64,000 nt of DNA from Aselliscus stoliczkanus (GCA_033961575.1 CM066730.1:156763523-156827522); one strand, 5' to 3'. Counted from the stretch's first letter, positions 9,831 through 21,299 are shown. Translations and numbers: made by a program. The notes: generated by a model from the sequence alone, not told the origin.

Positions 9831-11360
9831 GAAGGGAAAGATAGAGGAGGGTCTGCCCCCTACATCCTCTGACCCCCAGTAGTGAGACTCGCCCTTTGCC
9901 CCAAGGTTGTGCCAACTTGCATAGGCAGGAGAACGGCCTTTAGAAACCCAGACCACAGCCCCTTTCCATTAACCCTCTGCTCTGCAGGACCACTGCTACA
10001 CTGGGAAACACCATTTTGTGGTCACGACTGGTATCCTTCAGGATCCCAGCAGGAATGAGATGTCATATTCAAATTAAACAGAAATGAATAAAGGAGCTAT
10101 GGACAGAGATGTGGACAGGATGTAGGGAAATCAACCATATGTGGTATAGGAACCCCATTTCTGCAAGAATGGGGAGCTGTTACTACGCCAGGTCTGCAAG
10201 GGCAAGGGAACCGGGAGGCTGCAGTTGTAGGGAGAGAGAGGGCTGCATGGCAGGAGCTGCGGCTTCATAGAGTCTTAACCAACCCTCAACCCCGTGGCAG
10301 GGAGGGAGCGAAGGGAGGGGTGGGCATGGGGACCCCCTCGTTCTCCCTGCTGACCAACTGAAGGACAAAGGAGCCTGTTGAAGGGTCCACACTGATCCAC
10401 CTTCCTCAACACAGGGCAGGGCAGGAGGGCAGAGAGTGGGCCTGGAGACGCACGGGGAAGATGTCCAACATGTTTGCAGCCCATCTTCATCTGTGACCTC
10501 TGAGCACTCAGGCTTCTTCCCAGAACAAGAGCAAAGGCAGTCCAGAAACTTAAGAGTCCGTGGAGCTGATTCCAAAGCACATCAGCCTGGGAACCCATTC
10601 CACAGCAGCCTGGCCAAGGTGGCCCATGCCACAGACACCTTCTTCGGGCACTAGGACCCAGTCTCCTGACTCTTGGGCCCTTTCAAAGTCAGGAGGAGAA
10701 AGCAAACAGCCCTCTCTGATCCCCCTGTCAATCCTGTATCTGGGCCCAGGACTTATTTTCAAACCAACCATGCGTCAGAAAGTCACACATCAGGCTTATC
10801 TTTCCTGCCACTCATCTCCCGAAAGCCCTTCTCCCAGTCACCATCATCCCCAGGCAAATAGAATTCCTCCCCCCTCCTCCCCGCCCCAAATCCTCATAAA
10901 TGTCTGAGCTCAGGGAGCAGCACCCAGCCTCCAGAGCCCAGCCCGCCCCAGCTGTGCTCCATTTAAATAGCAGGTCTATCCATGCCTGGCTCTTCCAGCA
11001 TGGGAGAGGTGAGGAGCCAAGTCCGTGAATGCAAAGAAAGTCACCACTCCTCCCTGGCCACCTGCCCCCTGCCCCAGCTGCTCAGAACTGGTCTCTATCT
11101 CTATCCACCAACCACAAGGGGCTGGGTCTGAATTTTAGCATATTTGACTTAATGGTGTTTGTTCCAGAGTTGCAATCAGGCTGAGACGGGTCCACTGGAC
11201 CCCAGACCTGAGGCATCCACTACACGTAAGGACCCCTCCCTCTACACGCTGTATTCCCTTTGACAGTGACAGGTGACACTGGTGCAGTGTCTGCCAGCAG
11301 GTAGTGTTTTTTCGAACCTGGCTCCTGGTTGGAATCTTTGATCTGCTATTCTAAGCCATG
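9831..11360. other. Unique non-coding stretch with a compact conserved-looking block
   Basis: No transposon family recognised. 10905-11000 is a repeat-free block with 'catttaaatagcaggtcta' and CAGCTG-type E-boxes that could be a regulatory element. Overlapping open frames of 60-130 codons at 10183-10907 run on both strands and are GC-driven. Confidence 0.45.
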
Positions 11361-11364
11361 GGGC

Positions 11365-11660
11365 ATTCATTCATTCACTCATTCATCCACTCATCCATTC
11401 TTTGATTTGCTCAACAAATATTCATTGTTCAAGGCACAGTTCTAGACTTGGAGACACAGAGGGAAAGAAGACAGACAAGACTTCTGTTCTTGTGGAACTC
11501 ACATGTTTGTGGGGGAGGCAGGAATAAATGAGGAGAAAATAAAGTAATAAGATGGAGACCAGGGGTGGGAATGGGGGCAGGGAGAATAAAATAGGTGGTC
11601 AGGGAAGGATTCTGACATTTGAAAAAAGACTTTGAACAGTGAGCCAGCCTCTTGGAACAC
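11365..11660 (-). mobile_element. L2-like old LINE fragment
   Basis: Opens with an ATTC-rich run (11366-11402), then 'caacaaatattcattgttc' and 'ggcacagttctagacttgg', and later 'aataggtggtcagggaagg'. This series is common in ancient L2-type repeats read backward. Family call is by memory of pattern. Confidence 0.55.
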
Positions 11661-11739
11661 ATTTTCTAAAAAAGAAAAAGAAAAAAAATTTGAGGTAATT
11701 TTAATTATGTCTGTCTCTCCAGGTTGATAAAGAACTAAA

Positions 11740-11812
11740 TGAATTAATATACATCATACATTTGGCCGAGGGTCTGGCATATAATAGTGCTCAATAAATT
11801 GTAGCTCCATGT
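11740..11812 (+). mobile_element. MIR 3' fragment
   Basis: Only the tail is seen: 'gggtctggcatataatagtg' and 'ctcaataaattgtag'. Confidence 0.5.
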
Positions 11813-12800
11813 CTAGCTAAGGAAACAGGGACTTGGGGAAGCAGGACAGGCCCAGTCATAACTCCAGGCCCAAAGGGAGGGCTTGTTGGCCAGTCGCATC
11901 CAGGGCAGCTTCCTGAAGGAGGCTGTCAGCAGGGGCCAGCTGCAAGCCTGAGGCCAGCCCAGAGCTCTGAATCAAGAATCCTCCTGCCTGGGCTGAGAGG
12001 ACCCTGAGAGCCTATATCTCTGAGCTTGGGGAGAACCCAGGCCTCTGTATTGCCTGAGTCATAGCCTCCACTCACCCACTCCTGGGCCACAGAGCTACTG
12101 CTTCAGTTTCCCATTGAGACTAGAGTTTGCCACCAGCCCCCACATTCCCCCTCTGAATCACCCAGAGCCACAAAGTTGAATGAATTCAGAATATTAATGA
12201 GCTATTTCAGGAGGGCCCAACCACACGAAACTCAGTGCCTTTTTGACCAATGGGCCCCTCCATCTAGCCCAGCCCAAGGTCTTTCCTTCCCCTCCAGGAA
12301 CCAGAAGCCCACTTCTCCTCCATCCTACTGGCAGCAGAGCCCCAGCCAGAGGGCAGAGCAGACAGATCTGAGGGGCAGAGGACAGCCAGGGGAGGACAGA
12401 ACAGAGCACTCAGTCCCAGAGAAAGGAACCACATGTTCCCTCCCTCCCTCTCCCAGGCCTCTGCACTGCCCTACAAATGCCACCTCTCTTGACTGATGGC
12501 AGGAAATTGGTCCCTGCTGAGCGCATCTCAGGAGGACTGATAAATACTCATTGGGAAGGGGGAGCAAGATGGAGTGAGGGGAGGACTAGACAGGGGTCCT
12601 GACGGAGTGGGAGGGGAGGGGAGGGCCACCCCACCACCTCTAAGGGAACTGCAGTGGGACAGCCATACACAGACAACCAGCTCTTATGTCTCTCTTCATA
12701 AATATAGGGCATTCCCTTGCCTTTTCCACTACTGAAGTCCTTCCCATCTTTCAAGGCCTAGCTGGTGTCCACACCTCCTCCTAGAAGCCTTTCCAGGTCC
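11813..12800. other. Unique non-coding stretch
   Basis: No repeat, exon or RNA gene recognised. A GGGGA-rich patch lies near 12605-12625. Short overlapping frames on both strands around 12176-12567 look like chance. Confidence 0.5.
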
Positions 12801-12804
12801 TCCT

Positions 12805-13045
12805 AGTTGGATACCAGCTCCACTAATAAGTACTTCCTGTATGCCAAGTCGGATGCTAAGCATTTTATGCACAGTATCTCTGCAATCTTCAGAACTCCCA
12901 GAGAAGAATTATTATACCCATTTCACAGGTGAACAAAGTGAGGCTCAGAGAAGTTAAGCAACACACCCAAGGCTGCACAACTGGTAAACAGGTAGTGAGA
13001 CTGGAATTTGAACCCCAGGACCTGAGTGCTTCACCTTGAGGTTGT
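12805..13045 (-). mobile_element. MIR SINE
   Basis: Antisense MIR order: 'tacttcctgtatgccaagt', 'cccatttcacaggtgaac', 'gaggctcagagaagttaag', 'ggaatttgaaccccagg'. Confidence 0.8.
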
Positions 13046-13142
13046 CCCACCTTGTTCTCTTATCAGCGCCTTGGGCCTCTGACATAGACCCTGCTTATAA
13101 ACAGGTCGTAGGTTGCTGAGGCTCTGTCTGCCTCCCTCATTA

Positions 13143-13270
13143 GAAGGAAACATTCCTGCTGCAAACCTTCAAGGCCAGATGAGTCGAATACAGAGTTTTA
13201 TATGAATGGCCCCTGGCTGGCTTCTAGCTCCTGTGGTTTCTGGAAGGCTGGGAGCCAGCAGACAGCAGAC
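13143..13270 (+). repeat. Direct duplication, copy 1 (about 130 bp)
   Basis: Shares an ordered series of segments with 13718-13853: 'ggaaacattc', 'gcaaaccttcaaggccag', 'agagttttata', 'gctggcttctagctcc', 'ctgggagccagcagacagca'. Differences are scattered substitutions plus a few bases gained in copy 2. Not a transposon family I know. Confidence 0.85.
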
Positions 13271-13717
13271 ATGGAGGGACCATCTCCCACATCACCTCCA
13301 GCCCAATGCCCCGAAGCCAATCTTGGGCCTGCACACAGTAGGCCTCAGTACTCTTTTGTTGGTGACAGTCCAACAGGACCCAGGGCAGACACTTCCCGAC
13401 TCCATCCTCTGCCTTTGTGTCCTGGGCCCTGCCTCACCAGAGCAAAACCACCCCACCCACCGTGCTCCCCCAGCTCTATCTCAGGGCCTCTAAACGTTCC
13501 TCCTGACTTCACGGAGACTCCTTACAGGGTTTCCAAAATCTCGATGAGCCTTTGCATTTTAAGCAGACGCGATTGTTATCAGATTTCCCCCGTCTTTCCA
13601 GCGGCTCAGCTCTACCCAACTTTGATGAACTGATCTCAGTGAGATAAATCGCATCAGCTGTCGGCTTTGCTGAGACTCAGGCAATGACATTTCTCCCCAT
13701 TTGCTCAGGTTTAATGC
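13271..13717. other. Spacer of direct duplication; 3' half looks conserved
   Basis: 13271-13550 is plain unique sequence. 13556-13717 has balanced composition with 'gcgattgttatcagatttcc' and 'gagataaatcgcatcagct', and CpGs that are otherwise rare around it. A conserved non-coding element is a reasonable guess. Confidence 0.4.
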
Positions 13718-13853
13718 AAAGGAAACATTCTTGCCGCAAACCTTCAAGGCCAGGTGAGCCAAATAAAGAGTTTTATACGAATGGCCCCACTCCACTGGCT
13801 GGCTTCTAGCTCCCTGTGATTTCTGGACGGCTGGGAGCCAGCAGACAGCAGAC
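13718..13853 (+). repeat. Direct duplication, copy 2 (about 135 bp)
   Basis: Second copy of the 13143-13270 segment in the same orientation, about 580 bp downstream. It runs directly out of the conserved-looking block and is followed by 'ttgatggtaattggcagca', so copy 2 may be the older location. Confidence 0.85.
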
Positions 13854-14565
13854 CAAGGAGGGCGCCAGGAACGCAGCCTCTCCCTTGGCTTGATGGTAAT
13901 TGGCAGCATTTCCATGCATTTCCATACGGGATTATGCCATAAATTTACTTGGTTCCAAACAGGGTTGCTCATAGCAGGGAATGCGGTAGGGGAATAGAGA
14001 CAGGGTGGGAGGGGTATGGAAGTGTCCCTAGTCTCTAGGCCTGAGCATCTCAGGATACCCCCAACCCCTTCACCCCAAAGCTAGGCTCCTCTCCCATCCC
14101 AACAGGCAGCCCTGTTGCTGGCTGACTCTCCCTGGGAGTGGGGCCTGAGGATCTGCAGCCAGGAGCTGCCCAGAGAACAGAAGAATCCAGATGGGACAAG
14201 AGAGGAGGAGGCTGCAGGCATCAGGGAACAGCACAGGCGCATGTAAAGGGACACCCAGATCCTCAAACTGGACCCTAAGGATGGTCCCAGCACTGGAGGC
14301 ACTGCTGTCTCCCTGGCTGCTCAGCTGGCCAGGACAGGCCTTTAATAGGCCATCCTCGCCACTAGAACCCAGAACTGGGGACTCTGGGGAAGCAGAAAAG
14401 CAGGACAAATGTGGGTTGAAAGGCTAAGTTTCCCTGAAATTTGGGTCCATTAGGAATAATGACTTTATTGTAAGGAGGTAGGAAGAATCTGGTTCCTGAG
14501 GACCCCCTGGAGATGAAGTGGACACGTGAACACAGACGCAACAACACAACACCCCCTCACAGCGC
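13854..14565. other. Unique non-coding stretch
   Basis: 13880-13975 continues in conserved-looking sequence ('tgccataaatttacttggtt'). The rest has no recognised repeat. Overlapping short frames at 14070-14427 lack any domain. Confidence 0.45.
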
Positions 14566-14745
14566 CCCTCCACTCGTGGGCATTCTCACACGTGTGCATT
14601 CGCTGACACCTGCATGCATAAGCACGCCCCCTCGCACACTCACCTTCACCTACACGCTCACACACACACTCTCACTCCCAGGTACGCACGAGTGCAAAGA
14701 CACACTCCAATATACCCACATCCACAAACTTAGCAAGGATCTGTG
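14566..14745. repeat. Degenerate CA-rich tract
   Basis: CAC/ACA-dominated sequence with 'acacacacactctcactcc' inside. Too irregular to be a pure microsatellite. It creates C- and T-rich open frames that are not genes. Confidence 0.7.
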
Positions 14746-15044
14746 TGTGATTTGTGATGAGTTTGGGGATTTTTTTCTTTTGTTATGAATATCTTTTGCA
14801 AAACTAAGAGGGATTGAAGCCCAGAGCAGAGCTAATGAGCTATTCAGATATCCTAACATCAGGCCTCCTGGTGAGGTTCTGGATGTCTTGAGTTAGAGTC
14901 AGGGGGAAAAGACAGCCCCTCAGGGTTCCCTCTATAGCAGGGAGTCTCAGTGGAAGTCTCACAGCTTTTTCCCCCCTGCACAGGGCCTCCAACTGGGATG
15001 GGGCAACAGGAGGAGTAGGTACCATGTAGAAGGGTCAGTGCCTT
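14746..15044. other. Unique non-coding stretch
   Basis: Nothing recognised apart from a T-rich run near 14770. Confidence 0.5.
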
Positions 15045-15210
15045 TGAGCTGTGATTCTCAAACTTCAGTATCAGATCACCTGGAGGGCTGGGCTCCACTC
15101 TCTGAGTTTGATTCACAAGGTCTGGAACTTGCATTTCTAACACCCGCTCCCAAATTATGCTACCCCTGCTGGTCCAGGGACCACACTTTGAGAACCTCTG
15201 CCTTAGGCGT
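15045..15210 (-). mobile_element. MER5-like hAT transposon remnant
   Basis: Begins 'gctgtgattctcaaacttc' and ends 'gaccacactttgagaacct', the two complementary ends expected of a MER5-type (hAT-Charlie) non-autonomous element. The 'gatcacctggagggctggg' segment near the start fits the antisense orientation. Confidence 0.85.
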
Positions 15211-15474
15211 GTCTGACTGCAGCCTCTGCTCTAAGAAGTGTCTGCCTGGGACATGTGCAGTCACAGGGTTTGAGTGAACAAGGGGTTGACAGAGAGACAT
15301 CAAAGATTCCAGATTCTGCCCTTAAAGAGAAAGGGCCCATCACACAAAAGAGAATGATAACCTTCCCAGGGTTCCAGCAAGAATGAGGTCTCCACCCTCA
15401 CCTTGATGTCCTGTCCCCACATGGCAGCCAATGCTCATCCACGCCATCAGCCCATCTGAACTTACTGACCGTGG
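15211..15474. other. Unique non-coding stretch
   Basis: No recognisable feature. Confidence 0.5.
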
Positions 15475-15605
15475 CAGCCTGGCATCCCCATTTGACAGAT
15501 GAGAAAACTAAGGCACAGAGAGGTAAGGTGATGCCGCTAAGGTCACACAAGGAAAACTGGGATCCTACTTTGGATCTCCAGCCCCTTTTCCAACAAGTTT
15601 CTTGC
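15475..15605 (-). mobile_element. MIR SINE fragment
   Basis: 'catttgacagatgagaaaac', 'ggcacagagaggtaaggtg' and 'ggtcacacaaggaaaactgg' in antisense MIR order. Confidence 0.75.
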
Positions 15606-15694
15606 TCTGTCCCACAGGAAGAAGACAAAGTCCTGTGGAGGGTTCAAAGAGGAAGTTTAATGGTGAAATGTGATATATAAAAAATGTTGCCTGA

Positions 15695-15798
15695 GGGCCG
15701 GCCGAGTGGCGCAGTGGTTAAGTGCTGGCTTGGAAAGCCAGCAGCCCCGGTTCGGGTCCCACCTATGAGGGCAAGGGACACTGCCCTCAAAAAAAAAA
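15695..15798 (+). mobile_element. tRNA-derived SINE, type A (short)
   Basis: 'gggccggccgagtggcgcag' start, hairpin 'ctggcttggaaagccag', 'ggttcgggtcc' B-box-like, A-tail. The target-site duplication aaaaatgttgcct lies at both edges, left copy at 15680 and right at 15799. Confidence 0.92.
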
Positions 15799-15802
15799 AA
15801 AA

Positions 15803-16185
15803 TGTTGCCTAAGTAGCATGAAGCAGGAGGAACAGCACCTTCAGGTCTTTACCCTTCGTCCCTCGAAGACCCAGAACTGACTGTCAAGAAAAGCTCAGAC
15901 GCAGCTCGTTCCCCACAAACCCCTGCGATGCCATGGAGTCACATCAAGCCAGGGAGAGGCTGATGCTGAGTCAGCACAGAACCTGCCCAGCAAACCCAGG
16001 CAATTTCCCCTCCAACTATTTACCTCGCCCTCTGTGTACTGGCCCTGCCTGGGACATATGTAATGCATTGCTCTCTTATATCTAAAGAGCTGCCTGCAGA
16101 ATGCTAGCATTCAGGGCCAGGAGAACAGATGAACAAGGCCAGTGACTGGGGGCTGGCAGGAAGGGCCTCTGACAAAATTCCTTTC
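15803..16185. other. Unique non-coding stretch
   Basis: No repeat or exon recognised. One minus-strand frame (15895-16110) is unremarkable. Confidence 0.45.
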
Positions 16186-16395
16186 TGCGGCTCTGCATCT
16201 CCCTCTGGTTAAAGTCAGTGCCATTGAACCGACTTGGGAACAGCAGGTCGGGGAGACGATTGGCCCCTCCCTCCACTGCTGCTTTCCCAGTTCGGCCTCC
16301 GGAATGAGACTGGCTGGGGCCCAGATTCTCCCACGTGTAATTGATCATTATCGGCTGGTCAAGTCAATGAATGCAGTGAGCTGGGCTGGGGCAAA
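16186..16395. other. Candidate conserved non-coding element
   Basis: Repeat-free and balanced, with several CpGs retained ('gaaccgacttgggaacagc', 'acgtgtaattgatcattatc') and homeodomain-type TAATTG/ATTA cores. Appearance alone suggests constraint. Confidence 0.35.
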
Positions 16396-16529
16396 AGACA
16401 AGCAATATGAGCCCCAGGAATATGACCAAGCCTACAGAATTTCCTCCCATGTTCCAAACACGTCAGACCCTTTCAGGCCTCAGATTTCTAAACATGGATG
16501 CCCACATAAAAAGAATTTTTGTGTATCAT

Positions 16530-16725
16530 GTATTAAACACCTGTAGTCTGCCACGCATTCACAGGCACTCACCAATCTTTACAATACCCCGGCAGCATCA
16601 TTTGTTTTATTATCCCTAATTCGTAAGTAAGGAAATAGACACAAAGAGGGGGAGTCACTTGCTGATGCTCACATGGCTATCACAGCTATCCACTAAGTCA
16701 GAATCAGAACCTATTTTGTTTCTAA
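16530..16725 (-). mobile_element. MIR SINE
   Basis: Degraded antisense MIR: 'ttaaacacctgtagtctgcc', 'tattatccctaattcgtaag', 'agtcacttgctgatgctcac', 'agtcagaatcagaacc'. Confidence 0.65.
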
Positions 16726-17270
16726 CTTCAAAGCCTTTTTTTTCTGCTTTGCTGCACTTTCTTCATGAATTGTCTCTTCCCTGCTCCTTCTCTCCACAGG
16801 GTCTTTGAAGATGTTTGTCCTGGCTTCTTGGGAGGGTCCCCACCTCTTACACAGAAGAGATGCCCTCACCCATCTCTTCTGCATCCGGGCGAAGTCCTGA
16901 GCTGGACAGGGGACATGCAGGCAGGTTAGACCTGGGCCAGGACGAGACAAGGGTGAATAGGTTCTGGGGTAGCAGCACAGAAAAGTGTGGGGGACAGGAC
17001 ATGTCTGATCCTCCAAGGCTGCTCCCCTCAAAAGAGGGCTGATTTGGCCAGATTCAGGACGTTGGGTCCTGTTTGCTAGCAGGCAGTGAGGCCATGCCTT
17101 CACTCACCCACTTCTTGTGGTGGGACCAAAAGTTGAGCCAAGCAGTGTCAGTATTACGGGATTGCTTTAGGGGACTTCAGACCCCCACAACCTCCATTAC
17201 CAGTTCCTGTCCAAAGTGACATGAAATAAAATTTGACAAAAGAGACAGCATGCTTGTTATTCAAATGTGC
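16726..17270. other. Unique non-coding stretch
   Basis: No repeat recognised. A minus-strand frame of 130 codons (16711-17103) starts in unique sequence and ends in the MIR; it shows no domain. Confidence 0.45.
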
Positions 17271-17274
17271 CTTC

Positions 17275-17770
17275 AATATAAGTCCCCCAGCTGCCTCTAA
17301 AAAAATGACCCTAAAACTTAGTGGCCTGAAAACAACAAACATTTATTATCTCACAGCCTCTGAGAGTCATGAATTTAGGAGTAGCTTAGCCGGTGTGGCT
17401 CTGGGCCAAGGTCGCCCATGTGGCTGCAGCAGGATGTCAGCTGGGGTTGCAGGGTCTACTTCCAAGATGGCACACGTGCACGGCCATGGGCAAGAGGCCA
17501 CAGTTCCTCACTGGCTATTGGTAGGAGGCCTTAGTTTCCTGCCACATGAGACTCTCTGTATTCTGCTTGGGCATTCTCACGTGTCAGTTAACTTCTCCCA
17601 GAATGGGCAATCCAAGACAGAGTGAGCAAGGAGGCAGCCACAGTACCTTTATGACCTGGTCTCTGAGGTTGTGCCCTGTCATTTTCACTGTATTCTGTTC
17701 ATTAGACGCAAGTCACTGAGCCCGGCCACACTCAAAGAGAGAGGAGTTGGGCTCCATCTAATTCCACGGC
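17275..17770 (-). mobile_element. LTR, ERVL-MaLR-like, antisense
   Basis: Read backward it ends like mammalian MaLR-type LTRs: 'cttagtggcctgaaaacaac' followed by 'tttattatctcacag' is the complement of a 3' end with a poly(A) signal. Later parts ('cttccaagatggcacac', 'tttatgacctggtctctgag', 'agacgcaagtcactgagcc') keep the order of the family. A fossil LTR with no coding sequence. Confidence 0.65.
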
Positions 17771-18034
17771 CACTAGTGGTGGTAAGGCTTGGGTTCAGGA
17801 TTGTAAGCAGGAGTTACACCCTGGGGGTATCAGACACTGACCCAGCTAATAAGAAGTGGCAATTTTCTGTTATTCCTTGGATGTATATCTTGAGGAGGGA
17901 TAATTAGCAGAACAAAACGCAGGCATTCACATAACAAATAACACTAACATTGGGTTTTGAAGGATGAATAGGAGTTCTTGAGGAAGACAATTCACTAAGT
18001 CCAAAGCTTTTACCATGGCCCTGAAGGCTCCAAA
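17771..18034. other. Unique non-coding stretch
   Basis: No recognisable feature. Confidence 0.45.
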
Positions 18035-18525
18035 GATCTGGCGCCTGCCACTTTCCTAGCCTCACGTTATGCACCTTATCCCTGGCCTTCTCGCAGTTTC
18101 TCCAAGGAACTTACTCTGTTGTATGTCAGAGCCTTCACACATACTGCTCCCTCTGCCTGTAACACTCTCACTCCTCATGCCCGTCCTTAACACACATTTG
18201 CTTGGGTGGTTCCTACTCATTCTGTAGGCCTTAGCCAAAATGTCACTTCCTCAAAGAAGTCCCCCTTACTCTTGACCCTCAGGCTAATTCAGGACCCTTT
18301 TGTTGGTCTCACCCAGCTCTGAGTTCTTTGCCTTTGTAGCAACTATCAAAAATTATGATGATATAATTATTAGGATAATTGTTTGTTTACTCTGTCTTCT
18401 TCACACGCCTACCAACTCCATGAGTGCAGGGTCTTTGCCTGTCTGGTTCTTCACCATATCCGCAACACTGATGGCTCACAAAATTATGTTTCTAATGACT
18501 ATCACTGAACACCAAAGTGCCTGAC
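18035..18525 (+). mobile_element. L2 LINE 3' part
   Basis: Order typical of L2 3' ends: 'tactgctccctctgcctgta', 'aaaatgtcacttcctcaaag', 'agtcccccttactcttgac', then 'ccaactccatgagtgcaggg' and 'ctttgcctgtctggttc'. Confidence 0.85.
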
Positions 18526-18559
18526 ATCAAAAACGACCTTTAACTACAGGTGAATTCCA

Positions 18560-19015
18560 CCACCACCTTGCCTCAACCAGCGTGTGGCCTGTCACCAACA
18601 CACAGACCAGCAGCCCCACACAGGTGCCTGGTGACATGCACACGGACACACACACACTTTCACAGGTGCATGTGGCACGCTGACACCTACAGGCACGTGG
18701 AGCCACACAGTCAGACACAGGCATGCCCAGCCCACACACTCAGGGACATGCACACACATAAACATGGGATGTCACCCACAGGTATCACATGTGCACACCG
18801 CCATACATTGTCACGTGGGTGGTGACACACCCACAGCCATAGTCACAGACTCACAGGCAGACATAGCACACGTACAGTCACGCACCTGGCATGTAGTATC
18901 ACTCATGTAGTCTCACACCCATATACACAGCCCCGCACATACAGGAGGGCACACCTCATCCAGTTGCCCCCCCTCACCTGCCCATGCACACTCATACATA
19001 CACACCTGGGTTCCA
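18560..19015. repeat. Degenerate CA-rich minisatellite-like tract
   Basis: About 450 bp of interrupted CACA, with 'cacag' and 'acac' recurring and short words such as 'acaggtgcatgtggcac'. Alternating purine-pyrimidine composition. The plus-strand frame of 91 codons here is a by-product. Confidence 0.7.
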
Positions 19016-19500
19016 AGTGATGTCTGGAGGTGGCTTCTAACAGCCTCAGGGCTGGGATAATCCTTCCCAGCTCCGGGATGTGAATCCCTTCACAGGGCCC
19101 TCCAGAAGCCTTCTACCCACTTCTAGCACTTTCTGCCCCCTCCCTTGGCCCACGTGCCCCCCACCCAGTCCATTGCAGCTCCCAGGCTGTAGGTTCCAGG
19201 CAGGAGCAGATGTCAGAGGTATGACAGAGATGCATAGGACCACTCAGCAGATCTGTTTACTACTACACAACCACTGGTAATCACTGCTCTCACACTTTTT
19301 TGTGCATTTCCATATAAAATTACTCCATTCTTGGGAAGAATTCAAAAGAGAAAGTCCCACAAACAATGAAACCGGCTGGGTAATGAGGAGCCATTGTCTA
19401 GTCTCAGATCTGAGCACTTCTCACCCCAGCAAATAGGAACTTGATTATGCACAGAAGCCTGAATGTTGCTGTGGGGCATGCAGGAAGAATTGGAATCAGA
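19016..19500. other. Unique non-coding stretch
   Basis: No recognisable feature. Confidence 0.45.
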
Positions 19501-19503
19501 AAG

Positions 19504-19504
<1 letters not shown>

Positions 19505-19580
<76 letters not shown>
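19505..19580. repeat. Pure (GA)n microsatellite, about 37 units
   Basis: Uninterrupted GAGA from 19505 to 19580. The length and purity suggest a young, variable locus. Arg-Glu and Ser-Leu frames through it are artefacts. Confidence 0.97.
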
Positions 19581-19581
<1 letters not shown>

Positions 19582-19654
19582 TTCTTGTTCTGTATGTGTA
19601 TCCACCAGCCTGTGTGTTTGTGTTTTGTGGGTGTGCTGATGTGAATGCATGTGT

Positions 19655-20175
19655 CTATTCCCCTTTTCTACTAATGCATAACAAACTACCCTCAAAAATT
19701 AGTGGCTTAAAACAACAACGTTTTATCATAGCTCACGATTTGGTGGATCAGGAACCCGGCTGGGCTCAGCTGGGTACATCTGCTGTCCCATGGAGTGTGA
19801 ACAGGAATGATGACAGTTGGTAGGAGAATGGGGTCTCCTGGAATGTCCAAGCTTCACACACCCACGCAGTACTTTGGAGGGGGCGAGAGAGACTGGGCCC
19901 TGCCAGAATTTTCAGCTAGAACACCGCATGTGGCCTCTCCAACAGGACAGTCTCAGGGTATCCGGCTTCTCTCTTGGTGGCTCAGAGACCCCAGAGACTT
20001 TTCCAATAGGGTGAAAGCTGCAAGGTTTCTTATGGCCGAGCCTTGGAAGTCCCAGAACATGTGTCCACCACACGCAATGGGTCCAATAAGTCTCTAGGCC
20101 CAGCCAGATTCACAGGGAAGGGAATTAGGCTTCACACTTCTCAATAGGAAAAGTGGTGGAAATGCTGCAGCCATC
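19655..20175 (-). mobile_element. LTR, ERVL-MaLR-like, antisense
   Basis: 'attagtggcttaaaacaaca' at about 19698, then 'ggctgggctcagctgggta', 'acaccgcatgtggcctctcc', 'tgcaaggtttcttatggccg' and 'gggaattaggcttcacac'. Same family as 17275-17770 by eye, with its own mutations. Confidence 0.65.
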
Positions 20176-20214
20176 TTTAATGCCACACCGTGTGTATGAC
20201 ACTGCAGAAGTCAT

Positions 20215-20440
20215 GACAGTGGAAAGATCCTGCTTTTAAGAGAGCATCAGAGGTGGATTTGATCCCAGTGCCTCAACTCACAAGCTGCATGGCAGCGATA
20301 TAATTCCTCTGAGCTTCAGTTTCCTGATTTGTCAAAGGCTGTTGTTGTAAGGACTTGTATGAAAAGTTCAAGCAATAGCATTCAGTGAGCACCTACTATG
20401 TGCTTGTGCATTTCCTCCTGCTTTTCCCCTGCCCTCCTGA
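20215..20440 (+). mobile_element. MIR SINE
   Basis: 'agatcctgcttttaagagag', 'gatttgatcccagtgcctca', 'ctgagcttcagtttcctgat'. The 3' third is weak. Confidence 0.7.
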
Positions 20441-20824
20441 TTTGGGTCACACACCTTAGGGGACACTTGGGATGGAGGTGATGGGTAGGAAAAATAGACA
20501 CTTCTCTGAGGCCCCGACAACCTCCTGCAGTCACATCAGGACGCAACCCACAGCAGCCTGGCTCCCAACCGGCCTTCTGATGAGCCCGCCTACAGCAGTG
20601 CCAAGGCCTAAGCTGAGCCCTGGAGTGCCCACCATCTGCTCCAGCTGGGCTGGCTAGAGGTGGCGTCAGCTCAGGGGCGTCCCTGGCTAACAGTGGCGTT
20701 AATTTTTCATTTGTTTGTTTGATTTTCTGCAGTGAATGAGGAATGTTGGAACAACATCTGGAGCTGCCCCAGGCTGAGGCCCGCAGAGCAGCAGTGGCAG
20801 CAGTGACAGCTCGAATACAGCACT
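20441..20824. other. Unique non-coding stretch
   Basis: No recognisable feature. Confidence 0.45.
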
Positions 20825-21055
20825 CTCATGGTGTGCACGTCCACACATCCACAAACACATAGACTGTGCACACACCTGCACATCTGCATGCACACGCGCA
20901 CACACATATGCATACATATGTGTCTGTGCACATATACAAACATACCATATACGTTTGTATGGGCACCATATGTGGGCATGCCTACATGCACAGACACGCA
21001 TGTGCCCACAAGCACACACACACTTAGATACACAGACTTGCACACATACACAATC
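20825..21055. repeat. Degenerate CA/TG tract
   Basis: CACA- and ATGCACA-type words with internal 'catatgcatacatatgtg' segments that are near-palindromic. Mostly alternating purine-pyrimidine. Open frames on both strands (114 and 119 codons) are Cys/Val- or His/Thr-rich by-products. Confidence 0.75.
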
Positions 21056-21299
21056 TTGGCGGCATCACCAGAACTGGGCGGAGGGCTCCCAGTTCTGAGC
21101 TGGAGCCTGGGAAAGCCACAGCCCGAAGGAGGCCCCTGGGACCCCTGCTCTCTGTGCCTGATTCAGGCCAGTGAAAGCCAAGCCTGACCTACAGCCTGCA
21201 GTGGGAGCCCAGCTTCCCCACACCTCCCCTTGGGGACATGGGTTCTACTGCTCCCCACCTGCCCTTGCCCTGCTTCTCACCCCTTCCCTCCCTCCCTCT

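Noticed and set aside
19342..19695. Minus-strand frame with a long Ser-Leu repeat
   Set aside because: It is the (GA)n microsatellite read in one frame.
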